From assembly GCF_002796985.1 (NCBI RefSeq), contig NZ_PEKX01000007.1, positions 424,284-488,283 on the forward strand: a stretch of 64,000 bases of DNA, given 5' to 3'. How positions within the stretch are numbered: the stretch's first letter is position 1; the number at the start of each line of letters is the position of its first letter. Origin of the DNA: Pseudomonas sp. GTDB taxonomy: Bacteria > Pseudomonadota > Gammaproteobacteria > Pseudomonadales > Pseudomonadaceae. Below the pieces are notes generated by a model, which made no database searches, had not been told where the DNA came from, and worked only from the letters and a program-made list of their open reading frames with translations. Position numbers and translations under genes: made by a program. Positions 1-7,964 of this stretch are shown here, piece by piece.

Positions 1-39
1 GTTCGCGAGCAAAAACGATGGCGCCCCTTGCTCTTACAG
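1..39. repeat. Partial Pseudomonas REP element (one arm, cut by window edge)
   Basis: The window opens inside the closing arm of a REP pair: GTTCGCGAGC, then an AACGATGGCG block, then GCTCTTACAG. The same variant arm closes the REP pair at 63645-63738. The opening arm lies outside the window. Confidence 0.6.
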
Positions 40-56
40 ATTGAATCGGGAGCGCG

Positions 57-1967
57 TCAGGCCCCCAGCAACGGCGGCATCGGGCAGTCCAGGATATCCG
101 CCACCGCGCGCATCAGCTCCGCCTCGCCGGTACTGATGCGCCCGTCGTGTTCGATGCAGCGAGCCAGCGCCTTGAGCAGTTGCGGCTTCTGCAGCGGGCG
201 CAGTTGCTCGAGCTTCTTCAGGGCGCCTTCCAGGTCACGCAGGCTGCCTTCCGCCGGCAACGGACGAGGCGCGAAGGGCAGGCCGCTCCAGGCATCGGCG
301 AACGCCTGTGCGGTTTCCATCTCGCTGGCTTCACCGACACGGGCGAGGAAGGCCAGCAGCGTCGCGGATGCTTCGGAAAGCTCCGCCAGCGCCACATGGC
401 CGATCCTCCCGCTGCCCGGCCGCAGGTTGCGCTCGACGATGCGCAGCAGGGTCCACTCCAGCAGCTTCACCTTGCCATCCAGCTTGATCAGCAGCGCCAT
501 GTTCTCGCGCAGGGCGAGGAAGGCCGGGGCGTCCCGTTGCTTGAGCGCCGGCATCGCCAGGTCCAGCAGCGGCAGGCGCTGGCCGGGGTCGAGCCGCAGC
601 AGCCACTCTTCCAGCAGGTCCAGTTGCAGCGCCAGGCTCAGGTTCAGGCGCTTCTTGATCTCTTCCAGTTGGCGCGCGCGCAGGCCGGGTTCGCTGTCCA
701 GCAGCAGGCCGTAGATCAGTGCCTCGGCGCCTTCGCTGTCATGGGCGGCGCGTTGCAGGCGTTCGTCCAGGCGCTGCAGGGTGCTGCGCGCTTCCAGCAG
801 GTGAGCGGCAGTCGGTGCGCCCACGGCGGCCACGGCCACTTCCACGGCGCTGGGCTGGTAAGGCTGGCCGGTGACGGCGGCGGTCCAGGCGTCCTGGTTC
901 ATCAGCGCCACGTCCAGACGCGGCTCTAACTTCGGGTAGCGGCCGTCCCAGCCCGGATCGACGCGGCGGATGCGATCCTTCAGCGGCGGGTGGGTGTCGA
1001 ACCAGCTGCTGCCCACGCCGTCGCCGAAGTACAGGTGGCTGAACTCGGCCGCGCGCGGCGCGCTGAGCAGGGCGCCCAGCGGGTTGCTACCGATCTTCTT
1101 GAGCGCGCCGGCGATGGTCGAGGGATCGCGGGTGAACTGCACCGCCGAGGCGTCGGCCAGGTACTCGCGCTGGCGGCTGACCGAGGCTTTGATCAACTGG
1201 CCGAAGAAGGTGCCGACGTAGCCCAGCACGTAGAGCACCACGCCGGCGCCGATCACCAGCAGCACCACACTGCCGCCGCCGTTCTTGTCGTTGCTGCTGC
1301 TCCGGCTGCTGACGCGGATGCCGCTGCTGGTTTCGCTCCAGCCGCGCAGCAGCATCCCGCCGATCAAACCGAGCAGGAGCATGCCGTGGAGCAGGGCGGT
1401 CAGCCGCGTGTTGAGCAGCATGTCGCCGTGGTGGATGTGGCTGAATTCGTGGGCGATCACACCCTGCAGCTCGTTGCGGTCGAGTTGCTCGATGGCGCCA
1501 CGGGTAATGCCGATCACCGCATCGCGCGGCGTCAGGCCGGCGGCGAAGGCATTGATCGAGCTGTCTTCCAGCACATACACCGGCGGCACCGGCGAGCCGG
1601 AGGCCAGGGCCATTTCCTCGACGACATTGAGCAGGCGGCGCTCGTCGGCGTTGCTGGCGCTGAGGTTGAGCAAACGGCCGCCGAGGTTCTCGGCCACTAC
1701 CTTGCCGCCGGCGCTCAGTTGCACCTGCTTGTACAGCGCGCCGAGCACGACTACGCCGACGATCACGGCGGCCACCGACAGGTACAGCTCCGGGTCGGGC
1801 AGGGACGCGCGCGAAGTCAGGTGCAGCGCCGGCTCACCCAGGTGCCGCCAGAGCCAGCCCAGGGCGAAGCTGGTGATGGTGACCAGGCAGACCACCGCGA
1901 CGCTCAGCAGCAGGACCAGGCGTCCGGTCTGCTTGCGGGCGCGGTCCTGGTGTTCGAAGAAGTTCAT
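57..1967 (-). CDS. M48 family zinc metallopeptidase (HtpX-like), membrane-bound
   Basis: This is a 636-residue membrane protease. Two hydrophobic segments lie near residues 17-40 and 60-78. The zinc motif HEFSH is at 173-177, and the third ligand is probably E268 in REYLADA. Two more hydrophobic stretches flank the metal site (190-207 and 233-258), as in the HtpX/Ste24 family. The C-terminal half (about 350-636) is a helical, Leu-rich extension with no motif I recognise, and it makes the protein about twice the size of HtpX. The lemA gene lies 21 bp upstream on the same strand. M48-LemA pairs are common in bacteria and are thought to act in envelope quality control, but the substrate is unknown. 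The family call is firm. Confidence 0.93.
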   Translation of the reverse strand: MNFFEHQDRARKQTGRLVLLLSVAVVCLVTITSFALGWLWRHLGEPALHLTSRASLPDPELYLSVAAVIVGVVVLGALYKQVQLSAGGKVVAENLGGRLLNLSASNADERRLLNVVEEMALASGSPVPPVYVLEDSSINAFAAGLTPRDAVIGITRGAIEQLDRNELQGVIAHEFSHIHHGDMLLNTRLTALLHGMLLLGLIGGMLLRGWSETSSGIRVSSRSSSNDKNGGGSVVLLVIGAGVVLYVLGYVGTFFGQLIKASVSRQREYLADASAVQFTRDPSTIAGALKKIGSNPLGALLSAPRAAEFSHLYFGDGVGSSWFDTHPPLKDRIRRVDPGWDGRYPKLEPRLDVALMNQDAWTAAVTGQPYQPSAVEVAVAAVGAPTAAHLLEARSTLQRLDERLQRAAHDSEGAEALIYGLLLDSEPGLRARQLEEIKKRLNLSLALQLDLLEEWLLRLDPGQRLPLLDLAMPALKQRDAPAFLALRENMALLIKLDGKVKLLEWTLLRIVERNLRPGSGRIGHVALAELSEASATLLAFLARVGEASEMETAQAFADAWSGLPFAPRPLPAEGSLRDLEGALKKLEQLRPLQKPQLLKALARCIEHDGRISTGEAELMRAVADILDCPMPPLLGA

Positions 1968-1988
1968 CGCGCGTCCTGCGCCGAGGTT

Positions 1989-2585
1989 TTAGAAGGCGAC
2001 TTTCGGCGCGGCCTGAATGGCCTTGCTGTCCTCGAACTCCAGCAGGCTGGCGTCCTTGCTGTGGCCGTAGGTGGCGGCCAGGAAGTTGGCGGGGAACGAC
2101 TGGCGGTAGGTGTTGTACTCCATCACCGCGTCGTTGTAGGCCTGGCGGGCGAAGGCGACCTTGTTCTCGGTGCTCGACAGCTCCTCGCTGACTTGCTGCA
2201 GATTCTGCGAGGCTTTGAGGTCCGGGTAGGCTTCCAGGGTCACGTTCAGGCGGCCCATGGCGCCGCCCAGGGCATTCTCGGCAGCGGCCAGTTGCGCCAT
2301 GCGGCCGGCGTCGCCGGGTTGCTCGGAAGCGGCCTTCAGGCCGGCGACTGCAGCGTTACGCGCGGCGATCACCGCTTCCAGGGTCTCGCGCTCGTGCTTG
2401 AGGTAGGCCTTGGCGGTTTCCACCAGGTTGGGGATCAGGTCGTAGCGGCGCTTGAGCTGCACTTCGATCTGCGCGAAGGCGTTCTGGTAGCGGTTGCGTA
2501 GCGCGACCAGGCGGTTGAATACGCTGATCAGCAGGAAGATGACACCAGCGATGATGGCGAGGGTGATGATCGAAGAAACGCTCAT
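1989..2585 (-). CDS. lemA: LemA family protein
   Basis: This 198-residue protein has one N-terminal membrane segment (about residues 5-25). A long helical domain follows with the LemA signatures NRYQNAFAQIEVQLKRRYDLIPNLV and, nearer the C-terminus, FARQAYNDAVMEYNTYRQSFP. Family members of known structure form helical bundles anchored in the membrane with the bulk outside the cytoplasm. Their function is not established. It is the first gene of a likely two-gene operon with the M48 protease 21 bp downstream, so it may be a partner or scaffold of that protease (inference). Confidence 0.95.
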   Translation of the reverse strand: MSVSSIITLAIIAGVIFLLISVFNRLVALRNRYQNAFAQIEVQLKRRYDLIPNLVETAKAYLKHERETLEAVIAARNAAVAGLKAASEQPGDAGRMAQLAAAENALGGAMGRLNVTLEAYPDLKASQNLQQVSEELSSTENKVAFARQAYNDAVMEYNTYRQSFPANFLAATYGHSKDASLLEFEDSKAIQAAPKVAF

Positions 2586-2684
2586 GGGATGTCCTTATCG
2601 GCAGGCGATCGAGCGTCGATCATAGCGGAAAGCCAGCAAAACGGGCCTCATCCTTTTCCTCGAAACGTAGAACTGACCGCTGTT

Positions 2685-2760
2685 GTAGGAGCGAGCTTGC
2701 TCGCGAACCCGCCTGGCACCTTCGGCATCAAGCGGTTCGCGAGCAAGCTCGCTCCTACAG
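2685..2760. repeat. REP pair (inverted)
   Basis: GTAGGAGCGAGCTTGCTCGC opens the element, and its reverse complement closes it after a spacer of about 30 bp. It lies between the lemA start and the 3' end of the convergent hydrolase gene. Both arms match the copies near 30.1 kb and 55.5 kb. Confidence 0.9.
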
Positions 2761-2801
2761 GTATCGCCCAGCGTCAGATTTCCTTGTGGGAGCGCCCCGG
2801 A

Positions 2802-3350
2802 TCAGCGGTTCAGGTACTCGGCGGTGGACACCACCTCGGCATAGGCGAAAGCCAGGGAGGCCATGTAGGACGCATGCACCTGCGCTGCCGGAACCTTCAC
2901 GCCGTTGAACTCCAGGTCCAGGGTGGCGCACGCGTCGTGCAGCACGGTCACCGGGTAGCCGAAGTCGGCAGCGGCGCGTACTGCGCCATCCACGCACATG
3001 TGGCTCATGTGGCCGACCACCACCAGCGATTCCACGCCGTGCTGGTCGAGGATGGCCTTCAGGTCGGTGTCGCGGAAGGAGTTGACGAAGTGCTTGAGCA
3101 CCACCGGCTCGCCGGGCAGGTTGGCGACCTTGCCGTGGATCTTCGCGCCGTCGCTGCCGGGAGCGAAGAACGGGGCGTCGGCGCTTTCGAATTCGTGGCG
3201 CACATGCACCACCAGGTCACCGCGCTCGCGGAACGCGGCGAGCACCTTGGCGGCCTGGTCGGCGGCGGTTTCGATGCCGACCAGCGGCCACTTGCCGGAA
3301 GGGAAGTAGTCGTTCTGGATATCCACTAGGATGAGCGCTTGCTTGGCCAT
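2802..3350 (-). CDS. Cysteine hydrolase, isochorismatase-like
   Basis: The 182-residue protein has the isochorismatase-like hydrolase fold. The presumed catalytic triad is visible as D10 (ALILVDIQNDY), K86 (VVLKHFVNSF) and C119 (SHMCVDGA), the last in the usual nucleophile-elbow context. Family members hydrolyse small amides or ureas such as nicotinamide, N-carbamoyl compounds and isochorismate. The exact substrate cannot be read from the sequence. It is transcribed away from the GlxA-type regulator that begins at 3457, and such divergent pairs are commonly regulator and target. An AGGA ribosome site precedes the ATG. Confidence 0.9.
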   Translation of the reverse strand: MAKQALILVDIQNDYFPSGKWPLVGIETAADQAAKVLAAFRERGDLVVHVRHEFESADAPFFAPGSDGAKIHGKVANLPGEPVVLKHFVNSFRDTDLKAILDQHGVESLVVVGHMSHMCVDGAVRAAADFGYPVTVLHDACATLDLEFNGVKVPAAQVHASYMASLAFAYAEVVSTAEYLNR

Positions 3351-3456
3351 GTCCGAAGTCCTCTTCGTGTGGGGAGGTGATGTGGGGAAGTGGAACCAGT
3401 ATGGGGCGCCGGGCGAAAACCGGGGATCAGTCGGAACGACAATAACGGGGGCTAAA

Positions 3457-4458
3457 GTGACAACTGGGCAAAGGCGCGTCGTCGAGATCGCATTGCTGAT
3501 CTATCCCGGCGTGCAAGCGGCGGCGTTGCATGGGCTGACCGATCTGTTCGCGGTGGCCGAGCGCATCGCTGGCGAAGAAGCCGCGCAGCAGCTGCCAGCG
3601 CTGCGCGTCAGCCACTGGTCTGGCGAAGGCGGCGGCGAGCCGCAGCGCATCTTTGATACGCATCCTGATGCCGAAAGCCGGCTGGTCGCGGTGCTGGTCC
3701 CGCCGTCGCTGTTCGGCCTGCCGGATGCCGCGCCGCTGCGCAACCTCACTGACTGGCTCGCCGCGCGCCACGGCGAGGGCGCCATTGTCGGCTCGGTGTG
3801 CATCGGCGGCCTGCTGGTGGCCGAGGCCGGGTTGCTCGACGGGCGCAGTGCCACCGCCCACTGGAGCGGCGCCGAGGCCTTCGGCAAACGCTTCCCGCGT
3901 GTGCGGCTGGAAGCGCACAAGCCGATGGTGGACGACGGCGACCTGATCACCTCCGCTGGGCTGATGGCCTGGTCGGACCTCGGCCTGCGCATTGTCGACC
4001 GCTTGCTCGGGCCGAGCATCGCCAACCGCACCGCACGTTTCCTGGTGGTCGAACACAGCGACAGCGCCCAGCAATGCGGCAGCAACTTCGCACCGCTGCT
4101 GGGGCATGGCGACGCGGCCATCCTCAAAGTGCAGCACTGGCTGCAGGGCAATGGTGCGGTGGACGTCAGCCTCGCTGCCATGGCCGCCCAGGCCGGGCTG
4201 GAGGAGCGCACCTTCCTGCGCCGCTTCCGCGCGGCCACCGGGCTCAAGCCCACCGAGTACTGCCAGCACCTGCGGGTAGGCAAGGCGCGCGAGCTGCTGG
4301 AGTTCACCAACGGCACGGTGGACCACATCGCCTACACGGTCGGCTACCTCGATCCCGGCTCGTTCCGCAGCACCTTCCGCAAGATCACCGGGATGGCGCC
4401 GAGCGACTACCGCAAGCGCTTCGGCGCCAAGACCGGAGCAAACGCCTTCAGCGATTGA
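3457..4458 (+). CDS. GlxA family transcriptional regulator (DJ-1/PfpI domain + AraC HTH)
   Basis: The protein has an N-terminal DJ-1/PfpI-like sensor domain (about residues 5-190). This includes VGSVCIGGLLVAEAGLL, the elbow that holds the Cys in this family. A C-terminal AraC double helix-turn-helix follows (about 225-325; LRVGKARELLEFTNGTVDHIAYTVGY, then FRSTFRKITGMAPSDYRKRF). I chose the GTG at 3457, giving 333 aa, the usual family length and a match from VEIALLIYPGV onward. In-frame codons further upstream would run into the divergent hydrolase gene. It probably controls that hydrolase. The 3' end overlaps the convergent DUF3303 gene by 11 bp. Confidence 0.88.
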   Translation: MTTGQRRVVEIALLIYPGVQAAALHGLTDLFAVAERIAGEEAAQQLPALRVSHWSGEGGGEPQRIFDTHPDAESRLVAVLVPPSLFGLPDAAPLRNLTDWLAARHGEGAIVGSVCIGGLLVAEAGLLDGRSATAHWSGAEAFGKRFPRVRLEAHKPMVDDGDLITSAGLMAWSDLGLRIVDRLLGPSIANRTARFLVVEHSDSAQQCGSNFAPLLGHGDAAILKVQHWLQGNGAVDVSLAAMAAQAGLEERTFLRRFRAATGLKPTEYCQHLRVGKARELLEFTNGTVDHIAYTVGYLDPGSFRSTFRKITGMAPSDYRKRFGAKTGANAFSD

Positions 4459-4747
4459 GCGCGTCGTTGCGTTGCTGCATGAGCTCCATCATGAGCGGCG
4501 CCAGGTCACTGTCAGTCAGAGCCGGGTGAACCTGCATATCCAGCAGGTCGTTCCACTGCATCATCCAGCGTTGTATTTCGATGGGGCTCTCGGCTTCGGC
4601 CAACCCGAAGCCGAGCATGTGCCCGACAGCGTGCCAGCGGCCGCGCAGTTGCACCTTGTCGTGGGGCTGCGCGCCAGTCCTGAGGAACCGCTCGATGGCG
4701 GCATCGCGGTTTTCCATGGGGATAGTCCAACTCACCAGATAGAGCAT
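4448..4747 (-). CDS. DUF3303-like small protein
   Basis: This is a 99-residue protein starting MLYLVSWTIP, with a GGAGG ribosome site 6 nt before the ATG. That site decides the start over a longer in-frame extension. The sequence resembles DUF3303 proteins, small ferredoxin-like-fold proteins built around MLY(L/M)V.W.(I/F) and GRWH..G...GF. Here this reads LRGRWHAVGHMLGFGLAEAESPIEIQRWMMQWNDL. No function is known for the family. It is convergent with and slightly overlaps the GlxA-type regulator. Confidence 0.75.
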   Translation of the reverse strand: MLYLVSWTIPMENRDAAIERFLRTGAQPHDKVQLRGRWHAVGHMLGFGLAEAESPIEIQRWMMQWNDLLDMQVHPALTDSDLAPLMMELMQQRNDALNR

Positions 4748-4980
4748 GTCGCACCTCCGGCCCGACTCCGGGCTGTGATGATGCGCGGACCCGAACCGGC
4801 AACGCCGCCTGAACCGCGCCTGTGTATCCCAGGCGTGACAGCCTTCGGCTGGGAGCGGCGTTCTTCCGACAGGCATAGCAGCAACCAGCGAAGCGGGAGC
4901 GGCCGCTGATCGGCGGTCGCCAGGGCAGGTGATCGACGGTCAGCGTCTGGGAACGTGGTCCCATAACCGTTGCACTTGCG

Positions 4981-5008
4981 TTAATATGCTTATCGAAAGG
5001 CTTATATT
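4981..5008 (+). promoter_or_regulatory. AT-rich promoter/operator region of the toxin-antitoxin pair
   Basis: An AT-rich block just before the toxin gene carries the direct repeat GCTTAT at 4988-4993 and 5000-5005, 12 bp apart (about one helical turn). A TATATT at 5003-5008 could be a -10 box. TTAATA at 4981-4986, 16 bp upstream, is a poor -35. Autoregulation by the HTH antitoxin at such repeats is usual for these modules, but this site is an inference. Confidence 0.35.
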
Positions 5009-5031
5009 CCTGCCTCCCCAGCGAGGCAGTC

Positions 5032-5286
5032 ATGAACCGGATCAACTGGACCCGAAAGGCCGTGAAACAGCTCGGCAGGCTCAATAGGGCGGATCAGCCG
5101 GTGATCTACGACGCCGTGCAGGAGCTGGCGCGGATGCCGAACGTCCAGAATGTGAAAAGACTGGTCAACCACACCTATGGCTACCGCCTGCGTGTGGGCA
5201 AATACCGGGTGCTGTTCGACTGGGATGGCGGCATCCGCATCGTGAATATCGAAGAGGTCAGCAAGCGCGATGAGCACACGTACTAG
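5032..5286 (+). CDS. RelE/ParE-family toxin
   Basis: The 84-residue basic protein reads INWTRKAVKQLGRL at the N-terminus and VKRLVNHTYGYRLRVGKYRVLFDW in the centre. This is the RelE/ParE/HigB fold signature, in which the YRLRVGKYRV strand carries the basic residues used in mRNA cleavage or gyrase binding. It overlaps the downstream antitoxin gene by 17 bp. The toxin-first order is that of HigBA-type modules. Whether it is an mRNA interferase or a gyrase poison cannot be told from sequence. Confidence 0.85.
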   Translation: MNRINWTRKAVKQLGRLNRADQPVIYDAVQELARMPNVQNVKRLVNHTYGYRLRVGKYRVLFDWDGGIRIVNIEEVSKRDEHTY

Positions 5287-5596
5287 CGTGCAGATCATCA
5301 ACGGGCCGGATGGTGTACCGGCCTTCGTGGTCATCCCCTACGCCGAGTACATCGCCACCCACCCGAAGGAGGACCTGGTCCCCAACGAGGTGGTTGGTTT
5401 CATGGTCAAGGAAGGGCTGACCGCCGTCGGCGCCTGGCGCAGGCACCTGGGGCTGACCCAGGCTGAAGTGGCCGAGCGCATTGGCATCAGCCAGTCCGCC
5501 TATGCCCAGCAGGAAGCCGCGACGCGGCCGCGCAAACCCACGCGGGAGAAGGTCGCAAAGGCACTGGGAATTCACGTCGACCTGCTGGATATCTGA
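5270..5596 (+). CDS. HTH antitoxin (Xre-type), with Phd-like N-terminal segment
   Basis: The 108-residue protein has a C-terminal Xre helix-turn-helix (about residues 52-108: LGLTQAEVAERIGISQSAYAQQE ... KVAKALGIHVDLLDI). The N-terminal segment (GVPAFVVIPYAEYIA, about 15-30) resembles the start of Phd/RelB-like antitoxins. It overlaps the 3' end of the toxin gene by 17 bp, so the two are translationally coupled. It should neutralise the toxin and repress the shared promoter upstream of 5032. It ends 11 bp before the stop of the convergent cupin gene. Confidence 0.85.
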   Translation: MSTRTSVQIINGPDGVPAFVVIPYAEYIATHPKEDLVPNEVVGFMVKEGLTAVGAWRRHLGLTQAEVAERIGISQSAYAQQEAATRPRKPTREKVAKALGIHVDLLDI

Positions 5597-5607
5597 GCAA
5601 GGAACGG

Positions 5608-5976
5608 TCACACCCAGCGATCATTCTCCGCCGTGCGCTCACCGCCCTCATCCCCGGTGTTCAACACGCCGCGCGGCTCGATCAGCATCACCTGCACCTC
5701 GTGCTCGGCATACGGCTTGTGCTCTACGCCACGGGGCACCACGTACAGTTCGCCAGCGCGCAGCGTTAACGGGCCGTCGCGGAAGTCGATGCGCAGTTCA
5801 CCGTCCAGCACGATGAAGGTCTCGTCGGTGTCGGCGTGGCTGTGCCAGACGAAGTCGCCGTGCAACTTCACCACCTTGAACTGGTAGTCGTTCATCTCGG
5901 CGATCACCCGCGGCTGCCAGGTTTCGCTGAGGCGGCCGAGTTTGTCCTGCAGGTTGATCGGTTGGCGTTGAGTCAC
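5608..5976 (-). CDS. Cupin domain protein
   Basis: This 122-residue single-domain cupin shows both cupin motifs. Motif 1 is FVWHSHADTDETFIVLDGELRI (metal-binding His, His and Glu around residues 45-53). Motif 2 is LYVVPRGVEHKPYAE, with its His near residue 84. The start is a GTG, supported by AAGGAG 8 nt upstream. Small cupins of this sort are usually metal-dependent sugar, polyketide or anthranilate-type enzymes, or binding proteins. No specific substrate is evident, and it stands alone between the toxin-antitoxin pair and the VOC gene. Confidence 0.85.
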   Translation of the reverse strand: MTQRQPINLQDKLGRLSETWQPRVIAEMNDYQFKVVKLHGDFVWHSHADTDETFIVLDGELRIDFRDGPLTLRAGELYVVPRGVEHKPYAEHEVQVMLIEPRGVLNTGDEGGERTAENDRWV

Positions 5977-6147
5977 GGTGTTTTTCTCCTTGGAATGGGT
6001 CGGTTGAAACTACGGCCAACCTGGTCAACGGTCTTGCAGGAACTTGCGCTTCGGTGTCGCTGTTGCTGCTGGTCGCCGTGTAGCACCGGGGAGCGAAACG
6101 CGGGCGACTATGCTCAGAACATCGCGCCCGCTGCCCCGGAGATCGCC

Positions 6148-6576
6148 ATGTCCACGCCTGTTCCCACCACTCGCCCCAGCGTCATCCCCTGCCTGCGCTA
6201 CCGCGATGCGCCCCAGGCCATCGACTGGCTGTGCGCGACCTTTGGCTTCCAGCGCCAGCTGGTGGTCGCCGATGACCACGGCGGCATCGCCCATGCGCAA
6301 CTGGCCCTGGCCGACGGCAGCGGGCTGCTGATGCTCGGCTCGCTGCACGACAACGAGTACGGCCGGCTGATGCGCCAGCCCGACGAGATCGGTGGCTGCA
6401 CCCAGAGCATCTACGTGGTGGTGAAGGATGCCGACGCGCTGTACCGCGCGGCAGTGGATGGCGGCGCGCAGATCGTCATCGACATCAAGGACGAGGACTA
6501 CGGCGGCCAGGGCTTCACCTGTCGCGATCCGGAAGGGCATATCTGGAGCTTCGGCACCTACGATCCCTGGCACTGA
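6148..6576 (+). CDS. VOC (glyoxalase/bleomycin-resistance) family protein
   Basis: The 142-residue protein has the VOC fold: N-terminal module IPCLRYRDAPQAIDWLCATFGF and C-terminal module YGGQGFTCRDPEGHIWSFGTYDP, the last being the classic DPEGN/H-W-F metal-site strand. Such proteins include glyoxalases, dioxygenases and antibiotic-binding proteins. The ATG is preceded by GGAG. It is the first gene of a seven-gene plus-strand run ending at 10194, and the aldo/keto reductase follows after 100 bp. Confidence 0.88.
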   Translation: MSTPVPTTRPSVIPCLRYRDAPQAIDWLCATFGFQRQLVVADDHGGIAHAQLALADGSGLLMLGSLHDNEYGRLMRQPDEIGGCTQSIYVVVKDADALYRAAVDGGAQIVIDIKDEDYGGQGFTCRDPEGHIWSFGTYDPWH

Positions 6577-6676
6577 TCCCCACACGCAATCCCGTCGACT
6601 GCGCTACCCTGTCCAGCCCGCTGCCCCGATGGGCGGCCGGCCCCGTGACCTCCAACCCTTCGACAAGGAGCACGAG

Positions 6677-7501
6677 ATGAACACTGTGGTATTTGCCGAC
6701 GGCACTGCCGTGCCCGCCATTGGCCAGGGTACCTGGCGCATGGGCGAGGATCGTTCCCAGCGCAGCCGCGAAGTTGCAGCTTTGCGCGAAGGCATCGAGC
6801 GCGGCCTGACCTTGATCGACACCGCCGAGATGTACGGTGAGGGCGGCTCGGAAGAGGTAGTCGGTGAAGCACTGGCCGGGCTGCGCGACCAGGTCTTCCT
6901 GGTCAGCAAGGTCTACCCGCACAACGCCAGCCGGCGCGGCATTCCCGAAGCCTGCGAGCGCAGCCTCAAACGCCTGCGCACCGACTGCCTGGACCTCTAC
7001 CTGCTGCACTGGCGTGGCCAGTACGAGCTTGCGGAAACCGTCGAGGCGTTCGAGCGTCTGCGCGAGGCGGGCAAGATCAAGCGCTGGGGCGTGTCGAACT
7101 TCGACCTCGACGATATGCAGGAACTGAACGAACCGGCGTGCGCCACCAACCAGGTGCAGTACAGCCTGGAGGAGCGCGGTATCGAGTGGGACTTGCTGCC
7201 CTGGTGCCAGGAAGCACGCATGCCGCTGATGGCCTACTGCCCGGTGGGGCAGGGCGGCAGCCTGTTGCGTCATCGCGTGCTGGCCGAGATTGCTGGTCGC
7301 CACGACGCCACCCCGGCACGCGTGGCCCTGGCGTGGCTGATCCACCAGCCGGGCGTGATCGCCATCCCCAAGGCCGTGGAGCCGCTGCATGTGCGCGACA
7401 ACGCCGCCGCGCTGCAACTGCGCCTGACGCCCGAGGACCTCGAAACACTGGACGCCGCCTTCCCGCCGCCGACCCGCAAGCGGCATCTGGCGGTGGTCTG
7501 A
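6677..7501 (+). CDS. Aldo/keto reductase
   Basis: This is a 274-residue NADPH-dependent aldo/keto reductase. The catalytic tetrad is visible as D48, Y53, K78 and H111 (LIDTAEMYG, LVSKVYP, YLLHW). The barrel strand GVSNFDLDDMQEL and the cofactor-binding segment VIAIPKAVEPLHVRDNAAAL are also present. The length is that of short bacterial AKRs such as the 2,5-diketo-gluconate reductase/DkgB group. AAGGAG lies just before the ATG. It could reduce a carbonyl substrate of the surrounding cluster, which is unproven. Confidence 0.93.
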   Translation: MNTVVFADGTAVPAIGQGTWRMGEDRSQRSREVAALREGIERGLTLIDTAEMYGEGGSEEVVGEALAGLRDQVFLVSKVYPHNASRRGIPEACERSLKRLRTDCLDLYLLHWRGQYELAETVEAFERLREAGKIKRWGVSNFDLDDMQELNEPACATNQVQYSLEERGIEWDLLPWCQEARMPLMAYCPVGQGGSLLRHRVLAEIAGRHDATPARVALAWLIHQPGVIAIPKAVEPLHVRDNAAALQLRLTPEDLETLDAAFPPPTRKRHLAVV

Positions 7502-7591
7502 AGCCCGAGCCCCAGTCGTCGCTCGCCAGGGCGCAGCCGGAGCGCGGTGCTAGCCTTGCCCCATGGTCACCGACCGGAGAGGGCTGCAGCG

Positions 7592-7963
7592 ATGAGCAAC
7601 TACACGGCGGACAGCGCCGCCATCAACCGCGTGCTGAAGGACTACGTCGAGGGCATGACCTTCGGTGACGAGTCGCGGCTGCGCCTGGCGTTCCATCCGT
7701 CCTGCAAGATCATTGGCAACTACCACGGCGCGCTGGAGTGGGCGTCGCTGGACGAGTTCATCGGCGCCATCAAGGCCGAGTCGCCGCCCGCCGAAGGTGC
7801 ACCGCCAGCGTGGGAGCTGAAGTCGCTGGACATCACGGGCGACAGCGCGGTGGCCAAGGTCACCGACGAGTTCCTTGGCATGCGCTTCACTGACTACCTT
7901 GCGCTGCTGCGTAGCGGCAACGGCTGGCAGATCGTCAACAAGCTCTACTACCTGCACGAATGA
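7592..7963 (+). CDS. NTF2-like / putative lumazine-binding family protein
   Basis: This 123-residue protein matches the nuclear-transport-factor-2-like putative lumazine-binding family (AINRVLKDYVEGMTFGDESRLRLAFHP ... LALLRSGNGWQIVNKLYYLHE). Members form cone-shaped alpha+beta folds and serve as binding proteins or enzymes of unknown substrate. The ATG at 7592 is chosen because the conserved domain begins there. The stop codon is separated by one base from the GTG of the methyltransferase, so the two are likely co-translated. Confidence 0.85.
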   Translation: MSNYTADSAAINRVLKDYVEGMTFGDESRLRLAFHPSCKIIGNYHGALEWASLDEFIGAIKAESPPAEGAPPAWELKSLDITGDSAVAKVTDEFLGMRFTDYLALLRSGNGWQIVNKLYYLHE

Positions 7964-7964
7964 C

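Noticed and set aside
3331..3456. Longer N-terminus for the GlxA-type regulator
   Set aside because: It would overlap the start of the divergent hydrolase gene and lies outside the conserved domain. The GTG at 3457 gives normal length.
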